From the NCBI GenBank assembly GCA_963849305.1, contig CAWKGV010000010.1:72965-136964 (forward strand): 64,000 nt of DNA. The letters run 5' to 3'. Below the pieces are notes generated by a model, which ran no database searches, had not been told where the DNA came from, and saw nothing but the letters and a program-made list of their open reading frames with translations. This document shows, piece after piece, positions 16,415 through 25,065 of the stretch. Each line of letters starts with the position of its first letter. The first letter of the stretch is position 1. This stretch comes from CAWKGV01 sp963849305. Lineage in GTDB: Bacteria > Pseudomonadota > Alphaproteobacteria > Acetobacterales > Acetobacteraceae. Both the position numbers and the translations under genes were made by a program.

Positions 16415-16965
16415 ATCTTACGGGAAGCGTAAGCCATTGACAAAACGGGGTCACACTGATTAGGGCCGTCCGGTTCCGGGGTCTTTTTTTTTGCGGGGCG
16501 CGACACTTGGTCTGCCGCCGCTTTGCGAATGGCGTCCACATCCGCGATATCCTGTGGTCGCCCTGCTGCCAGCTTGGCCGCTATAAGGTCGTCGGCTGAA
16601 ATGAAATTCGCCTTCAACCCGCTCGTTGGGTCAACCACAGTTTCAACGCGCTTCTGCCATGCCGCGTCAAAATCGACGCCCGGAATGTCGGGAAGGATAT
16701 CGATCCCGCGTGGGTCACGTCCAAAGCGGAAGAAACTGTTGCAGTCGGTAAAATCCTCCGGGCGAATGCCTTGGAGCGCGGCACCAAACTCGGCAAGAGC
16801 GGCATACGTCGCGCGCGCATTGGCGGGGTCGGGTCTTATGAAAAAATCGATGTCCTTGGTAAAGCGGGGCTGCGCATGCAGGATGACGGCGTAGCCTCCG
16901 ACAATGAGGTATTTAACGCCATGGGCATGGAAGGCGGACAAAAGGTCTTTGTAGTCTTGGTTCAT
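16411..16965 (-). CDS. Nucleotidyltransferase-fold protein
   Basis: A 184-residue protein with the minimal nucleotidyltransferase core: YLIVGGYAVILHAQPRFTKDIDFFI (about residues 19-43) supplies the GG and the D-x-D metal site, followed by DPRGIDILPDIPGVDF and a helical KANFISADDLIAAKLAAGR segment. This fold occurs in MNT-type antitoxins/toxins and in AbiEii-like proteins. The C-terminal tail is rich in Lys/Pro and looks disordered. The 5' end overlaps the small upstream gene by about 50 bases in another frame; the 3' end overlaps the recombinase start (ATGA). A toxin-antitoxin or defence role is possible but not shown. Confidence 0.8.
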   Translation of the reverse strand: MNQDYKDLLSAFHAHGVKYLIVGGYAVILHAQPRFTKDIDFFIRPDPANARATYAALAEFGAALQGIRPEDFTDCNSFFRFGRDPRGIDILPDIPGVDFDAAWQKRVETVVDPTSGLKANFISADDLIAAKLAAGRPQDIADVDAIRKAAADQVSRPAKKKTPEPDGPNQCDPVLSMAYASRKI

Positions 16966-17125
16966 CCGGCTGCGCCTTCCAACCTTTAAGGGCGTAGGCC
17001 GTCTCGATCAGTTCTTCAACTGCATCTAGCCGCTCATGCCCGGGCCGACTTTGCCAGTATCGATATTCGTCAGCCTTCATTTCATCGAGGCTGCTATACC
17101 TCCGCGCGGTCGGTTCTTCTGCCAT
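16913..17125 (-). CDS. 70-residue partner protein upstream of the nucleotidyltransferase
   Basis: Begins MAEEPTARRYSSLDEMKADE, a charged helical stretch, with RYWQSRPGHERLDAVEELIE and a Pro/Arg-rich C-terminus (RLQRPFVRLPCPWR). It directly precedes and overlaps the nucleotidyltransferase gene in another frame. A pairing of this kind suggests a two-protein module, but neither partner's activity is known. The composition is plausible for a real small protein. Confidence 0.6.
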   Translation of the reverse strand: MAEEPTARRYSSLDEMKADEYRYWQSRPGHERLDAVEELIETAYALKGWKAQPDEPRLQRPFVRLPCPWR

Positions 17126-17540
17126 CCCCTATTTATAGCATACAAAGTCTCCTTGCGGCAACGACAAGCCCTAGGCCACGCCGTTAACCAAAACCGATCT
17201 CCGTTGTTCAGGGTGATGAGCGGACTTTTGCTCAATGGTTCTGATCTCCCTTGCCTCTTGCTGCTCTGCGCGCCTCACACCGCCAGGCCGTTCGCGGAAC
17301 GTGACGTAGACCGGAGAGCCGCGTTGCATAGGCCGTAGAATTCGCATACACTTATTAATGGTACTAATGAATGCAGTGCGTCATCGTGTGATTGTAGAGG
17401 GCGTATGCATCGGCCTTGGTAGGCCGCGCGAAAGCATGCAAGAATACATGCGTAGTTTTCAAGTAGCGCTGCCATGATCCGACACCCGAACCAGTTGCAC
17501 CGCGAGACCTACAGAATGCGCCGTAGCCGGCGGAACCCCC
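17126..17540. other. Gene-poor spacer, lower GC
   Basis: About 415 bases between the accessory zone and the histidine kinase. Base composition drops relative to its surroundings. A short inverted repeat (GCATG, eight bases, CATGC) lies near 17434-17452. No convincing gene, tRNA or repeat was found. It probably marks the right boundary of the transferred accessory region. Confidence 0.4.
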
Positions 17541-20450
17541 TCAATGAGGTCGGTTCCTCAAAATCGGTGTACTAGGGCTCCAGCATCGCAGGCATCGGAG
17601 CCATTGACCCCCGATCTGCTCCCGGACGACAGCCGCCAGTTCGGCGAAAACGACCGGCTTTTGCAGCACCACGAGTTCCGAAGCTTCGAGCCCGCCGGCC
17701 CTATTGCTGTACCCGGACATCAGAACGATCGGCAGATCGGGGCAGCGTGCCCGGACTTCCCTCGCAAGCTCCAGTCCGTTCATGCCATCCGGCATGACAA
17801 TATCACTCAACACAAGATCCACGTGCTCGCCCACGGCAAGCCAGTCGAGCGCCTTTCGGCCACGATCGACGCTCTCGACCTCATAGCCCATCGCGCTCAG
17901 CATCATGGCCGTCGCCTGCATGACCTCGGCATCATCCTCCACGAGCAGGATCCGGGCGGAGCCGGATGGCGCGCCGTCCGCCGGCTCGCGCAACTGTGCC
18001 GAGCGCAGGAGCGGCTTGCGCGTCCGGGGGAGGTATAATGCGACCCGGGTTCCGGCGCCGAGTTCGGTCTCGATAACGACATGCCCGCCGGACTGACGGG
18101 CAAAGCCATAGACTTGGCTGAGACCAAGGCCCGTGCCCCGGCCCACGTCCTTGGTCGTGAAGAAGGGCTCGTACACTTTCGGCAGGATGTCGGGCGCGAT
18201 CCCGGTGCCGGTGTCGCGCAGCGAGATGACCACGACCTCGCCAGACAGATCGGCGGATTGAGCGACGGCTCCGGCCTCGATGACCGCGTTGCGGATGTCG
18301 ATGTCGAACTGGCCACCCATCGGCATGGCATCCCGCGCGTTGACCGCGAGGTTCAGCAAAGCGATTTCGAGTTCGCCCGGATCGACGTCCACGAGCCAGG
18401 CATCATCGGCCATCGACAGCGTCAGCTCGATGTCGCCGCGCAGCGAGGTCTTCAACATTTCCGCCATTCGCGGGATCTCCACGTGCGGGTCGAGGACGCA
18501 CGACGCGATGGCCTGGCGGCGGGAGAAGGTGAGCAACTGCCGGGTAAGATTGGCGCCGCGTTTTCCCGCGCGGAGAATGTTGTCCAGCAACTGCGGGACA
18601 CGATCGGCAGGCCGCCGCCGCGCCATCTCGGCATTGCCCATGATGACAGCCAAGAGATTGTTGAAGTCGTGCGCGATCCCGCCGGTGAGTTGACCAAGCG
18701 CCTCGATCCTTTGGACCCGGCGCAAGGCCGCCTCCGTCTGCAGGCGCTCCTCGATCTCCGCCCGAAGCCGCTGGTTCGCCAGCTCCAGCTCGCGCGTTCG
18801 TTCGTCAACCAGCGTCTTGATCCGATGGGTATGTCCGGTCGCCAGCATCAGCAACGCGCCGAGCAGGCTGGTGCTGAGCAGGCCCGCGGCCAGCACGGCC
18901 CAGCTCTGCCAGGCGCGATGGCTCGCCAGATAGGCCGGCGTGGGCGCGGTGGCGATCTCATAGCGGCGGCTGCCGAAGTCAATTGCCCTGCGGAAGGCGG
19001 CCGTCCGCCCCGTGGCTGGGAGGCTGTCGTACAGGACTTCCCGGGCCGCCAAGTCGATGAGCCGGACGCCGAACATCGCCTTCTCGGGTGCCAGCAGTTC
19101 CTCCATGAAGGTGCCGATGCGCAACACGATCAGGACCACGCCAGCGCCGTTCGGGCCGTCTGACACGGCGCGCATGAGAAGCACACCGGCCTGCTCGCCA
19201 TGTTCCTGCACGAGCCGGATCGGCGCCGTCGCGACAACACGACCGCTGGCCACGGTCGCGGCCACCGCCTGCTGGCGATTGGGGGTCGAGAGCAGGTCCA
19301 ATCCCAGGGCTGGCTCGTTTCCCCGTAGCGGCTGGACGTAGGTGACCGGAAAATATCGCGCACGATCTCCGGCCAGCTGCGGCTTTCCGTCGGCCCCCGG
19401 CTCGCGGATGGCGAACCCTGGCAACTCCCCTTGCTGGGCGGCCACGAACGCTGCCGCTTGCGACGCATCGACGCGCGGCGCCCATTCGACCGCTTGAATC
19501 GTCGGGAACCGCTGCAGCAGGTTCTGCACCAGGATGGCGAAATCCGGCCGCGACAGTGGTGCGGGAAGACTGAAGGATCGCTGCAACTGCTCGAGGAAGA
19601 CCTCTTGCTCGCCGAAGCGGGTGCGCAGCTGGTCAGCCGCTTGCTGCGAAAGAATGCGGAACTCCAACAGGGACTGCTCGTGTTCCCACAGGCTGACCTG
19701 AACGAAGATCGTGACGAAGAGCCCGAACAACAGCAGCATCGGCATGGCCACCGGCCAGGCACGAGCCCGCCACAATGTTCGTGGCTCACCGAGAAGGACC
19801 AACATGAGCGGCAACACCACGAGCACGCCGAGCGTGTCGCCGGTCCACCAGGCCACCCAACTGGTCACAAGATCTGGCAAACCAACGATGCCGAGAGCGA
19901 CGAGACCGGCTAAGGAAAGGCTCGCACTCGTCAGACAGCAGATTGGTGTCAGCACGAGAAAACGGGCGAGATCGCGAGCCGTGTCGAGTGGTGCCGGATA
20001 CCCGACCGCACGGCGTAGCGCCCAGCCTCCGAGGGCGGCTTGTACCGTCGAGCCGATGGCGATCACCAGGGCCGCGGCGACCCCGTCCAGGTCGAGTTGG
20101 TGGTTAGCCGAGTAGCCGGTCCAAATGTTGAGCAGGAAGGCGCCGGCGAAGCACGCCGGCAGCGTGCGTCGGCCGCCGATCAGCATGGCCGAGACGGCCA
20201 GGCCCGCCGGCGGGAAGATGCCGGATGCGTAGCCTGGCGGGACAGCCAGCATGAGCCCGCACTTGCCGCTGATCAGATAGGCCAGTGTCAACGACAGGTG
20301 GGGCGGCAACATCCGCCATGCCGCTGGCGACAGAAGGCTATTTCGTCGCGGCTCGCGTTGAGGCGCTGATCCAGCCTTCAATGACACGGTCCGATGCAAA
20401 GCCCGGAGGAAACGCCCGAGATCATTACGACGTAGATGTCTGTTAGTCAA
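17541..20450 (-). CDS. Hybrid sensor histidine kinase, MASE1-CHASE-HisKA-HATPase-REC
   Basis: A 969-residue membrane sensor. About eight hydrophobic helices (about 50-260) form a MASE1-like domain, then an extracytoplasmic CHASE domain (about 270-500; FPTIQAVEWAPRV, GFAIREPG, YFPVTYVQPLRGNEPALGLDLL) before one last helix. The kinase has the phospho-acceptor His594 in GGIAHDFNNLLAVIMGN, N-box NLAVNARDAMP, and G-boxes DTGTGIAPD and GRGTGLGLSQVYGF. A C-terminal receiver has Asp883 in SDIVMPDGMNG. CHASE domains sense small ligands. No separate response regulator adjoins, so phosphotransfer to a distant partner is likely. Confidence 0.93.
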   Translation of the reverse strand: MTNRHLRRNDLGRFLRALHRTVSLKAGSAPQREPRRNSLLSPAAWRMLPPHLSLTLAYLISGKCGLMLAVPPGYASGIFPPAGLAVSAMLIGGRRTLPACFAGAFLLNIWTGYSANHQLDLDGVAAALVIAIGSTVQAALGGWALRRAVGYPAPLDTARDLARFLVLTPICCLTSASLSLAGLVALGIVGLPDLVTSWVAWWTGDTLGVLVVLPLMLVLLGEPRTLWRARAWPVAMPMLLLFGLFVTIFVQVSLWEHEQSLLEFRILSQQAADQLRTRFGEQEVFLEQLQRSFSLPAPLSRPDFAILVQNLLQRFPTIQAVEWAPRVDASQAAAFVAAQQGELPGFAIREPGADGKPQLAGDRARYFPVTYVQPLRGNEPALGLDLLSTPNRQQAVAATVASGRVVATAPIRLVQEHGEQAGVLLMRAVSDGPNGAGVVLIVLRIGTFMEELLAPEKAMFGVRLIDLAAREVLYDSLPATGRTAAFRRAIDFGSRRYEIATAPTPAYLASHRAWQSWAVLAAGLLSTSLLGALLMLATGHTHRIKTLVDERTRELELANQRLRAEIEERLQTEAALRRVQRIEALGQLTGGIAHDFNNLLAVIMGNAEMARRRPADRVPQLLDNILRAGKRGANLTRQLLTFSRRQAIASCVLDPHVEIPRMAEMLKTSLRGDIELTLSMADDAWLVDVDPGELEIALLNLAVNARDAMPMGGQFDIDIRNAVIEAGAVAQSADLSGEVVVISLRDTGTGIAPDILPKVYEPFFTTKDVGRGTGLGLSQVYGFARQSGGHVVIETELGAGTRVALYLPRTRKPLLRSAQLREPADGAPSGSARILLVEDDAEVMQATAMMLSAMGYEVESVDRGRKALDWLAVGEHVDLVLSDIVMPDGMNGLELAREVRARCPDLPIVLMSGYSNRAGGLEASELVVLQKPVVFAELAAVVREQIGGQWLRCLRCWSPSTPILRNRPH

Positions 20451-20518
20451 GAGAGGTAAATGCGGTGATGGCGTTGCCTCGCGCCGTCCGAAATGATTGG
20501 TTAGTCGCTTTTCTTGAG

Positions 20519-21451
20519 CTAAGTCGGTGCGCGCAACGGCTCGGTTTCGTGAAAGCGGCTGAAGTCGATCGCGCGACGCCCGTCGGCCGTGTACCCGAAG
20601 ATGTCCACGAAGCTGCGATCCCAGAGGATCTCGTCCGGTTGATAGGAGTAGCGGGCGTGGATGGTTTGGGACATCGTTTCATCCAGGCCGGTACCTGTGA
20701 CCACGATCTCGGCCCCGCTGGCGACGAGACTCTGGGGCGTGGCGCCCCAGAGCGGGCTGTCCCGGTCGATCGTGTGCAACAGGGTGAACGACAACGCGAA
20801 GATCGGGGAGCGCGCTCGGGCAAGTCTCAAATCGTGGAAGCGTCGCATGATCTTTCCCTCCGCCGTGCTCTCGTCGCGCACCAGCGTGAGCGTGACTTCG
20901 GCTTGCAGAATTTGGTTGCGCCGTTCGTTCGCCATACGCAAGGATAGTGTCGGGACGCCATCATGAGGCGCAATGATCGCCCACCGGCTGAACATGACGC
21001 GCGCGGTCGGGCGGGAGACTCGGGCGAACATCAGGCCGGTGGTCAGGGTCAGGAGCAGCAGCCCGAACAGCGTCTCCATGGTCATCAGGGCATTGGCGTA
21101 AATCGTCTGTGGCGCCAGTTGGCCGTATCCGATGGTTGCCATGGTCTGCACACTGAAAAAGAACGCATCGGAAAAGACACCGGGGCGAGCACCGTTGATC
21201 GCGCCGGGTTGCAGATAATAGAGCATGGCGAAAGCACCATTGGCTCCCAGGTAAACTGCCGCCGCGGCGAGCAGGAATAGTTGCCAGCGCGCCGTAAGCG
21301 CATGGTGGTACAAATCGCCCCACCAGTTCGTGTGCGGGCCAACTCGCAATATGCTTTTCTCCCCGCGTCGCGGAACCATTCGCAGCGCAGGGGCGGTGCT
21401 GCTCTCCGGCGGGTTAGGCAACAGGGTTGCGGGGCGTCGATTCAGGGCCAT
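20519..21451 (-). CDS. Inward-rectifier-type potassium channel (KirBac-like)
   Basis: A 310-residue channel subunit. The slide helix and first membrane helix (about residues 52-80) lead to the pore loop with the K+ filter TIGYG (106-110), then the inner helix (about 118-142). The cytoplasmic beta-rich Kir domain follows, with LSLRMANERRNQILQAEV and SFVDIFGY. It would form tetramers in the inner membrane. It lies 12 bases from the divergently read YcaQ-like start, so the two promoters overlap or one start is further out. Between it and the kinase upstream are about 70 bases. Confidence 0.92.
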   Translation of the reverse strand: MALNRRPATLLPNPPESSTAPALRMVPRRGEKSILRVGPHTNWWGDLYHHALTARWQLFLLAAAAVYLGANGAFAMLYYLQPGAINGARPGVFSDAFFFSVQTMATIGYGQLAPQTIYANALMTMETLFGLLLLTLTTGLMFARVSRPTARVMFSRWAIIAPHDGVPTLSLRMANERRNQILQAEVTLTLVRDESTAEGKIMRRFHDLRLARARSPIFALSFTLLHTIDRDSPLWGATPQSLVASGAEIVVTGTGLDETMSQTIHARYSYQPDEILWDRSFVDIFGYTADGRRAIDFSRFHETEPLRAPT

Positions 21452-21463
21452 GGAAACCTCCCG

Positions 21464-22696
21464 ATGACGGAGAAGCTAACACTCGCCGAGGCCAGACGGA
21501 TCGCGCTGGCGGCGCAAGGGTTCATGGACCCGCGACCGCCGGGGATGATCCATCGCCGCCATATTCGGCGCGTCCTGGGCCGCATCGGCCTGGTGCAGAT
21601 CAATTCAGTGAGCGTGCTGGCCCGCGCGCATTACCTGCCGTTGTTCTCCCGGCTGGGTCCCTATCCGCGCGGCTTGCTTGACAGCATGGCCTGGGCGCGG
21701 CCGCGAGGCCTGTTCGAATACCGGGCGCACGAAGCCTCGCTCTTGCCGGTCGAGCTGCATCCGCTGCTGCGCTGGCGCATGGCTCGCGCCGAACGGCTTG
21801 AGGGAGTTTACAACGGGTTGGCGCAGTTCGTGCGCGAGCGCCGCACCTATATCGACGGCGTGCTCGCCGAGGTCGTCCGGCGCGGCAAGCTGGCCGCCTC
21901 GGACTTGGAGGGCCCGACCGGAACCGGCGGTTGGTGGGGCTGGAGCGAGCCGAAGCGCGCGCTCGAATGGTTGTTCTGGGCCGGCAAGGTGACCGCCGCC
22001 TCGCGCCGCGGGTTCGAGCGGCTCTACGACCTGCCCGAACGGGTGCTGCCGGCCGCCGTACTCGCCCTGCCCTCCCCGGAACCCGCCGATGCCCAGCGCG
22101 ACCTGCTGCGGATCGCCGCGCGCGCACTCGGGGTGGCGACGGCCCGCGACCTGCGCGATTATTTCCGGCTCGATCCCGCGGACAGCAAGCCGCGCCTGGC
22201 GGAGCTGGTCGAGGCGGGCGAACTTGTCCCCGCTTCGGTCGAGGGCTGGACGCAGCCTGCCTATATGCATGTCGGCGCGCGCCGGCCGAGGCAGGTGGAA
22301 GCGCGGGCTCTGCTCGCTCCTTTCGATCCGCTGGTTTGGGAACGGTCGCGGGCGGAGCGGCTGTTCGGCTTCCGTTACCGGCTGGAGATCTACACCCCGG
22401 CCGAGAAGCGGATGCATGGCTACTACGTCCTGCCGTTCCTGCTGGGTGATCGCCTGGTCGCCCGCGTGGACCTCAAGGCCGACCGGCGGACGGGCGCGCT
22501 GCTCGTCCTCGCGGCGCATGGCGAGCCCGATCGTCCGTCGCACACTGCCCCGGCCCTGGCCGAGGTGTTGCGCGCCATGGCGGGATGGCTGGGGCTGGAG
22601 CGGGTCGAGGTCCGTCAGCACGGCGATCTGGCGACCGCGCTCCGCCAGGCGGCCCCATCGGCGCGATTGCCGGCCGACAGTTCGCAGCTTGATTAG
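21464..22696 (+). CDS. YcaQ-like (AlkX-type) winged-helix DNA glycosylase family protein
   Basis: ATG at 21464 gives 410 residues starting MTEKLTLAEARRIALAAQGF. Family landmarks are VQINSVSVLARAHYLPLFSR near residue 45, WWGWSEPKRALEWLFWAGKV in the middle, and the long C-terminal block LLAPFDPLVWERSRAERLFG plus HGYYVLPFLLGDRLVARVD. YcaQ of E. coli unhooks DNA interstrand crosslinks. The glutamines of its QxQ site are not obvious here (WERSR in the matching place), so activity on crosslinks is uncertain. It ends in a 4-base convergent overlap with the TauE/SafE gene. Confidence 0.85.
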   Translation: MTEKLTLAEARRIALAAQGFMDPRPPGMIHRRHIRRVLGRIGLVQINSVSVLARAHYLPLFSRLGPYPRGLLDSMAWARPRGLFEYRAHEASLLPVELHPLLRWRMARAERLEGVYNGLAQFVRERRTYIDGVLAEVVRRGKLAASDLEGPTGTGGWWGWSEPKRALEWLFWAGKVTAASRRGFERLYDLPERVLPAAVLALPSPEPADAQRDLLRIAARALGVATARDLRDYFRLDPADSKPRLAELVEAGELVPASVEGWTQPAYMHVGARRPRQVEARALLAPFDPLVWERSRAERLFGFRYRLEIYTPAEKRMHGYYVLPFLLGDRLVARVDLKADRRTGALLVLAAHGEPDRPSHTAPALAEVLRAMAGWLGLERVEVRQHGDLATALRQAAPSARLPADSSQLD

Positions 22697-23448
22697 CCCG
22701 CCAGGTAAGCTCGGATAAAGAACCCGGTGGTGATCCCGGCAGTGCAGCACAACGTCAGAACCCGCGTGACGGCAGATGGCACGATCCGACCGAGGCGGGC
22801 GCCTGCAAAGCCGCCGATCGCGCCGCCCCCAAGCATTACGAGCGTTTGCGGCCACCAGACCGCGCCGGCCAAGGCGAAGGCGAGCACTGCGATTGTGTTC
22901 GCGGCGCTGACCAGGAGCGTGCGTGGCCCGTTCAACGCCTTGAGGTCGCTCTCGCCAAGCAGACCCCAGAACGCCACCATCATGAGGCCAACCGCCCCGC
23001 CGAAGTAGCCGCCGTAAGCGCCAAGCACGAACTGCACCAGCAGCACGGGAGCAATCCGGACACGGACATGCCCTCGTAACGCGGAACCGATGCTACGGCC
23101 GAACGCGAGCGCGAGCGTGGCCAGAAGGAGCAGCCAGGGCAGGATTTGGTTGAAGGCCGAGGCCGGGGTCGAGAGCAGCAGGAGACTTCCGGCCAGTCCG
23201 CCTGCCACCGTTACGGCCAGCAGCCGGTGCATCCCGATCCCGCACACCGACCCGAGCCGGTCGTTATAGGTCCAGGCACTCGCCAACCCGCCCGGATAGA
23301 GCGCGACCGTGCTCGACGCATTCGCCTGAACCGAAGGCACGCCGGCCGCGATTAGCGCCGGCAGCGTGATGAATGAGCCGCCGCCCGCGAGTGCGTTCAT
23401 GGCACCCGCGAGCAGACCAGCACAGGATAGCAGCGGCAGGTGGTGCAT
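22693..23448 (-). CDS. TauE/SafE family sulfite/organosulfonate exporter-like permease
   Basis: A 251-residue membrane protein of about seven to eight helices with the two family repeats: GAMNALAGGGSFITLPALIAAG (about 15-36) and YGGYFGGAVGLMMVAFWGLL (about 144-163). Members export anions such as sulfite or sulfoacetate, but most are uncharacterised. Genes on both sides run in other directions, so context gives no substrate. Upstream (23449-23632) there is no gene. Confidence 0.88.
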   Translation of the reverse strand: MHHLPLLSCAGLLAGAMNALAGGGSFITLPALIAAGVPSVQANASSTVALYPGGLASAWTYNDRLGSVCGIGMHRLLAVTVAGGLAGSLLLLSTPASAFNQILPWLLLLATLALAFGRSIGSALRGHVRVRIAPVLLVQFVLGAYGGYFGGAVGLMMVAFWGLLGESDLKALNGPRTLLVSAANTIAVLAFALAGAVWWPQTLVMLGGGAIGGFAGARLGRIVPSAVTRVLTLCCTAGITTGFFIRAYLAG

Positions 23449-23632
23449 AGGCGATGATGCGCAGCCCCAATTGCCGGCACAATGGGTGTCCGTTGGCCCC
23501 GCGCGGGGTGAAAGTCTGCTGGGGCCATAAGCCGACGTTCAAACGCAGCCACGACCCGGCATTGGCCTCTGGGGCGGATTGCGCCAGAGTAGGCCAAAGA
23601 GAAAACCGGCGGCGGAGAAGGAGATCACGCGG

Positions 23633-25057
23633 ATGGGCATAGCGCTCGCGAGCACGGACCGGGGCATCACGGCGGAGCTGGCCGCGTTCGCCGCCGGCAT
23701 CGCGCTTGATCGTCTGCCGGCGGAGGTCGTGGATCGGGCACGGTTCCTGCTGCTCGATCTGGTGGGCAACATCGTCCGTGCCCGGCACGACGCCGAGAGC
23801 ACCGCCTCGTTCCTGGCCGCCGTCCGAGCGATGGGCATGACCGGCGGCAGCGCGGGCGTGTTCGGAGACGCAGGGCGCTACACGCCGGCCGGCGCCGCCT
23901 TCCTGAACGGCGCGCTCGCCCACTCGCTCGATTTCGACGACACGCACGCCGCCGGCAGCCTCCATCCGGGCGCGCCGGTAATCCCGGCCGCCCTCGCCGC
24001 CGGCGAGATGGCCGGTGCATCCGGGGCCGAGGTGCTGGCGGCGATCATCGCGGGCTACGAGATAACGTGCCGGATGGCGCTCGCGCTGCCCGCGAAGGAT
24101 CACTATGACCGGGGCTTCCACCCCACCGCCACGTGCGGCGCGTTCGGCGCGGCGGGGGCGGCGGCGCGGGTGTTCCGGCTGCCCGCCGGTCAGGTCGCCG
24201 GCGCGCTCGGCACGGTGCTGAGCCAATGTGCCGGGAGCCTGCAATTCTTGGTCAACGGCGCCTGGACCAAGCGGTTCCAGGTCGGCTGGGCGGCCTGCAA
24301 CGGCCTGATGGCGGCAACCCTGGTGCGGGAGGGTTTCAAGGGGGCGGCCGAGGCCATCGAGGGCCGGCACGGTTTCTTGCACGCCTACGCGCCGGACCCG
24401 CGGCCGGAACGGGCGGTGCAGGGCCTCGGCGCCGAGTTCGAGTTGATGGCGACGGCGGTGAAGCCCTATCCCTCATGCCGGTACGGGCACGCCGGCATCG
24501 ATGCGGCGATCGCGCTGCGCGCCGAGCACGGGCTCGCGCCGGAGGAGATCGAGGCCGTCGTGCTAGGCTTGCCGCGCGCCGGGATCCTGCTGATCGGCGA
24601 GCCGGCGGACAAGAAGGCCGACCCGCGCAACGTGGTGGACGGCCAATTCAGCGGGCCCTACGTCATCGCTTGCGCGCTCGCCACCGGCCGGATGGGCTGG
24701 GATGACTACCGGCTGCTGCACGACCCCACCGTGCGCTCGCTGATGCTCAAAGTTCGCTGCGTCTTCGACCCTGAGATCGAGGCCGAATTCCCGGCCAACA
24801 TGTCCGGCAAGCTAACGGTGCGCGCACGTGGCCAGTCGCTCAGCCGTAAGGTGGTGGTGCCGAAGGGCGAACCCGCCAACTTCCTGACTGAGCAGGAGCT
24901 TCGCGCAAAATTCTCGGGCCTAACGGAAGCCGTGCTCGGCGCTGACCGCGCGGACCGCCTCGCCGACGCGGTGTTGGCGCTGAACCGCACCCCCGAGATC
25001 GCCGTAGTGATGCGCCTCTCGACGCCGCTAATGGCAGCGCGCTTGGCGGGCGAGTAG
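23633..25057 (+). CDS. MmgE/PrpD family dehydratase-like protein
   Basis: ATG at 23633 is preceded by a good AAGGAGAT site and is preferred to an ATG 54 bases upstream. The 474-residue protein shows the family core: LAHSLDFDDTHAAGSLHPGA (about 100-119), the helical GYEITCRMALAL, HPTATCGAFGAAGAAARVF, and the C-terminal FELMATAVKPYPSCRYGHAG. PrpD is 2-methylcitrate dehydratase and other members act on citrate- or aconitate-like acids. No prpB or prpC is present here. It is followed eight bases later by an Ldh-type dehydrogenase, a pairing that suggests one pathway for a hydroxy acid. Confidence 0.88.
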   Translation: MGIALASTDRGITAELAAFAAGIALDRLPAEVVDRARFLLLDLVGNIVRARHDAESTASFLAAVRAMGMTGGSAGVFGDAGRYTPAGAAFLNGALAHSLDFDDTHAAGSLHPGAPVIPAALAAGEMAGASGAEVLAAIIAGYEITCRMALALPAKDHYDRGFHPTATCGAFGAAGAAARVFRLPAGQVAGALGTVLSQCAGSLQFLVNGAWTKRFQVGWAACNGLMAATLVREGFKGAAEAIEGRHGFLHAYAPDPRPERAVQGLGAEFELMATAVKPYPSCRYGHAGIDAAIALRAEHGLAPEEIEAVVLGLPRAGILLIGEPADKKADPRNVVDGQFSGPYVIACALATGRMGWDDYRLLHDPTVRSLMLKVRCVFDPEIEAEFPANMSGKLTVRARGQSLSRKVVVPKGEPANFLTEQELRAKFSGLTEAVLGADRADRLADAVLALNRTPEIAVVMRLSTPLMAARLAGE

Positions 25058-25065
25058 CAGCCGAC

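Noticed and set aside
17275..17475. A 66-codon minus-strand frame in the spacer before the kinase
   Set aside because: Cys/Leu-rich with no motif or ribosome-binding site, and it lies in a stretch that otherwise shows no coding signal.
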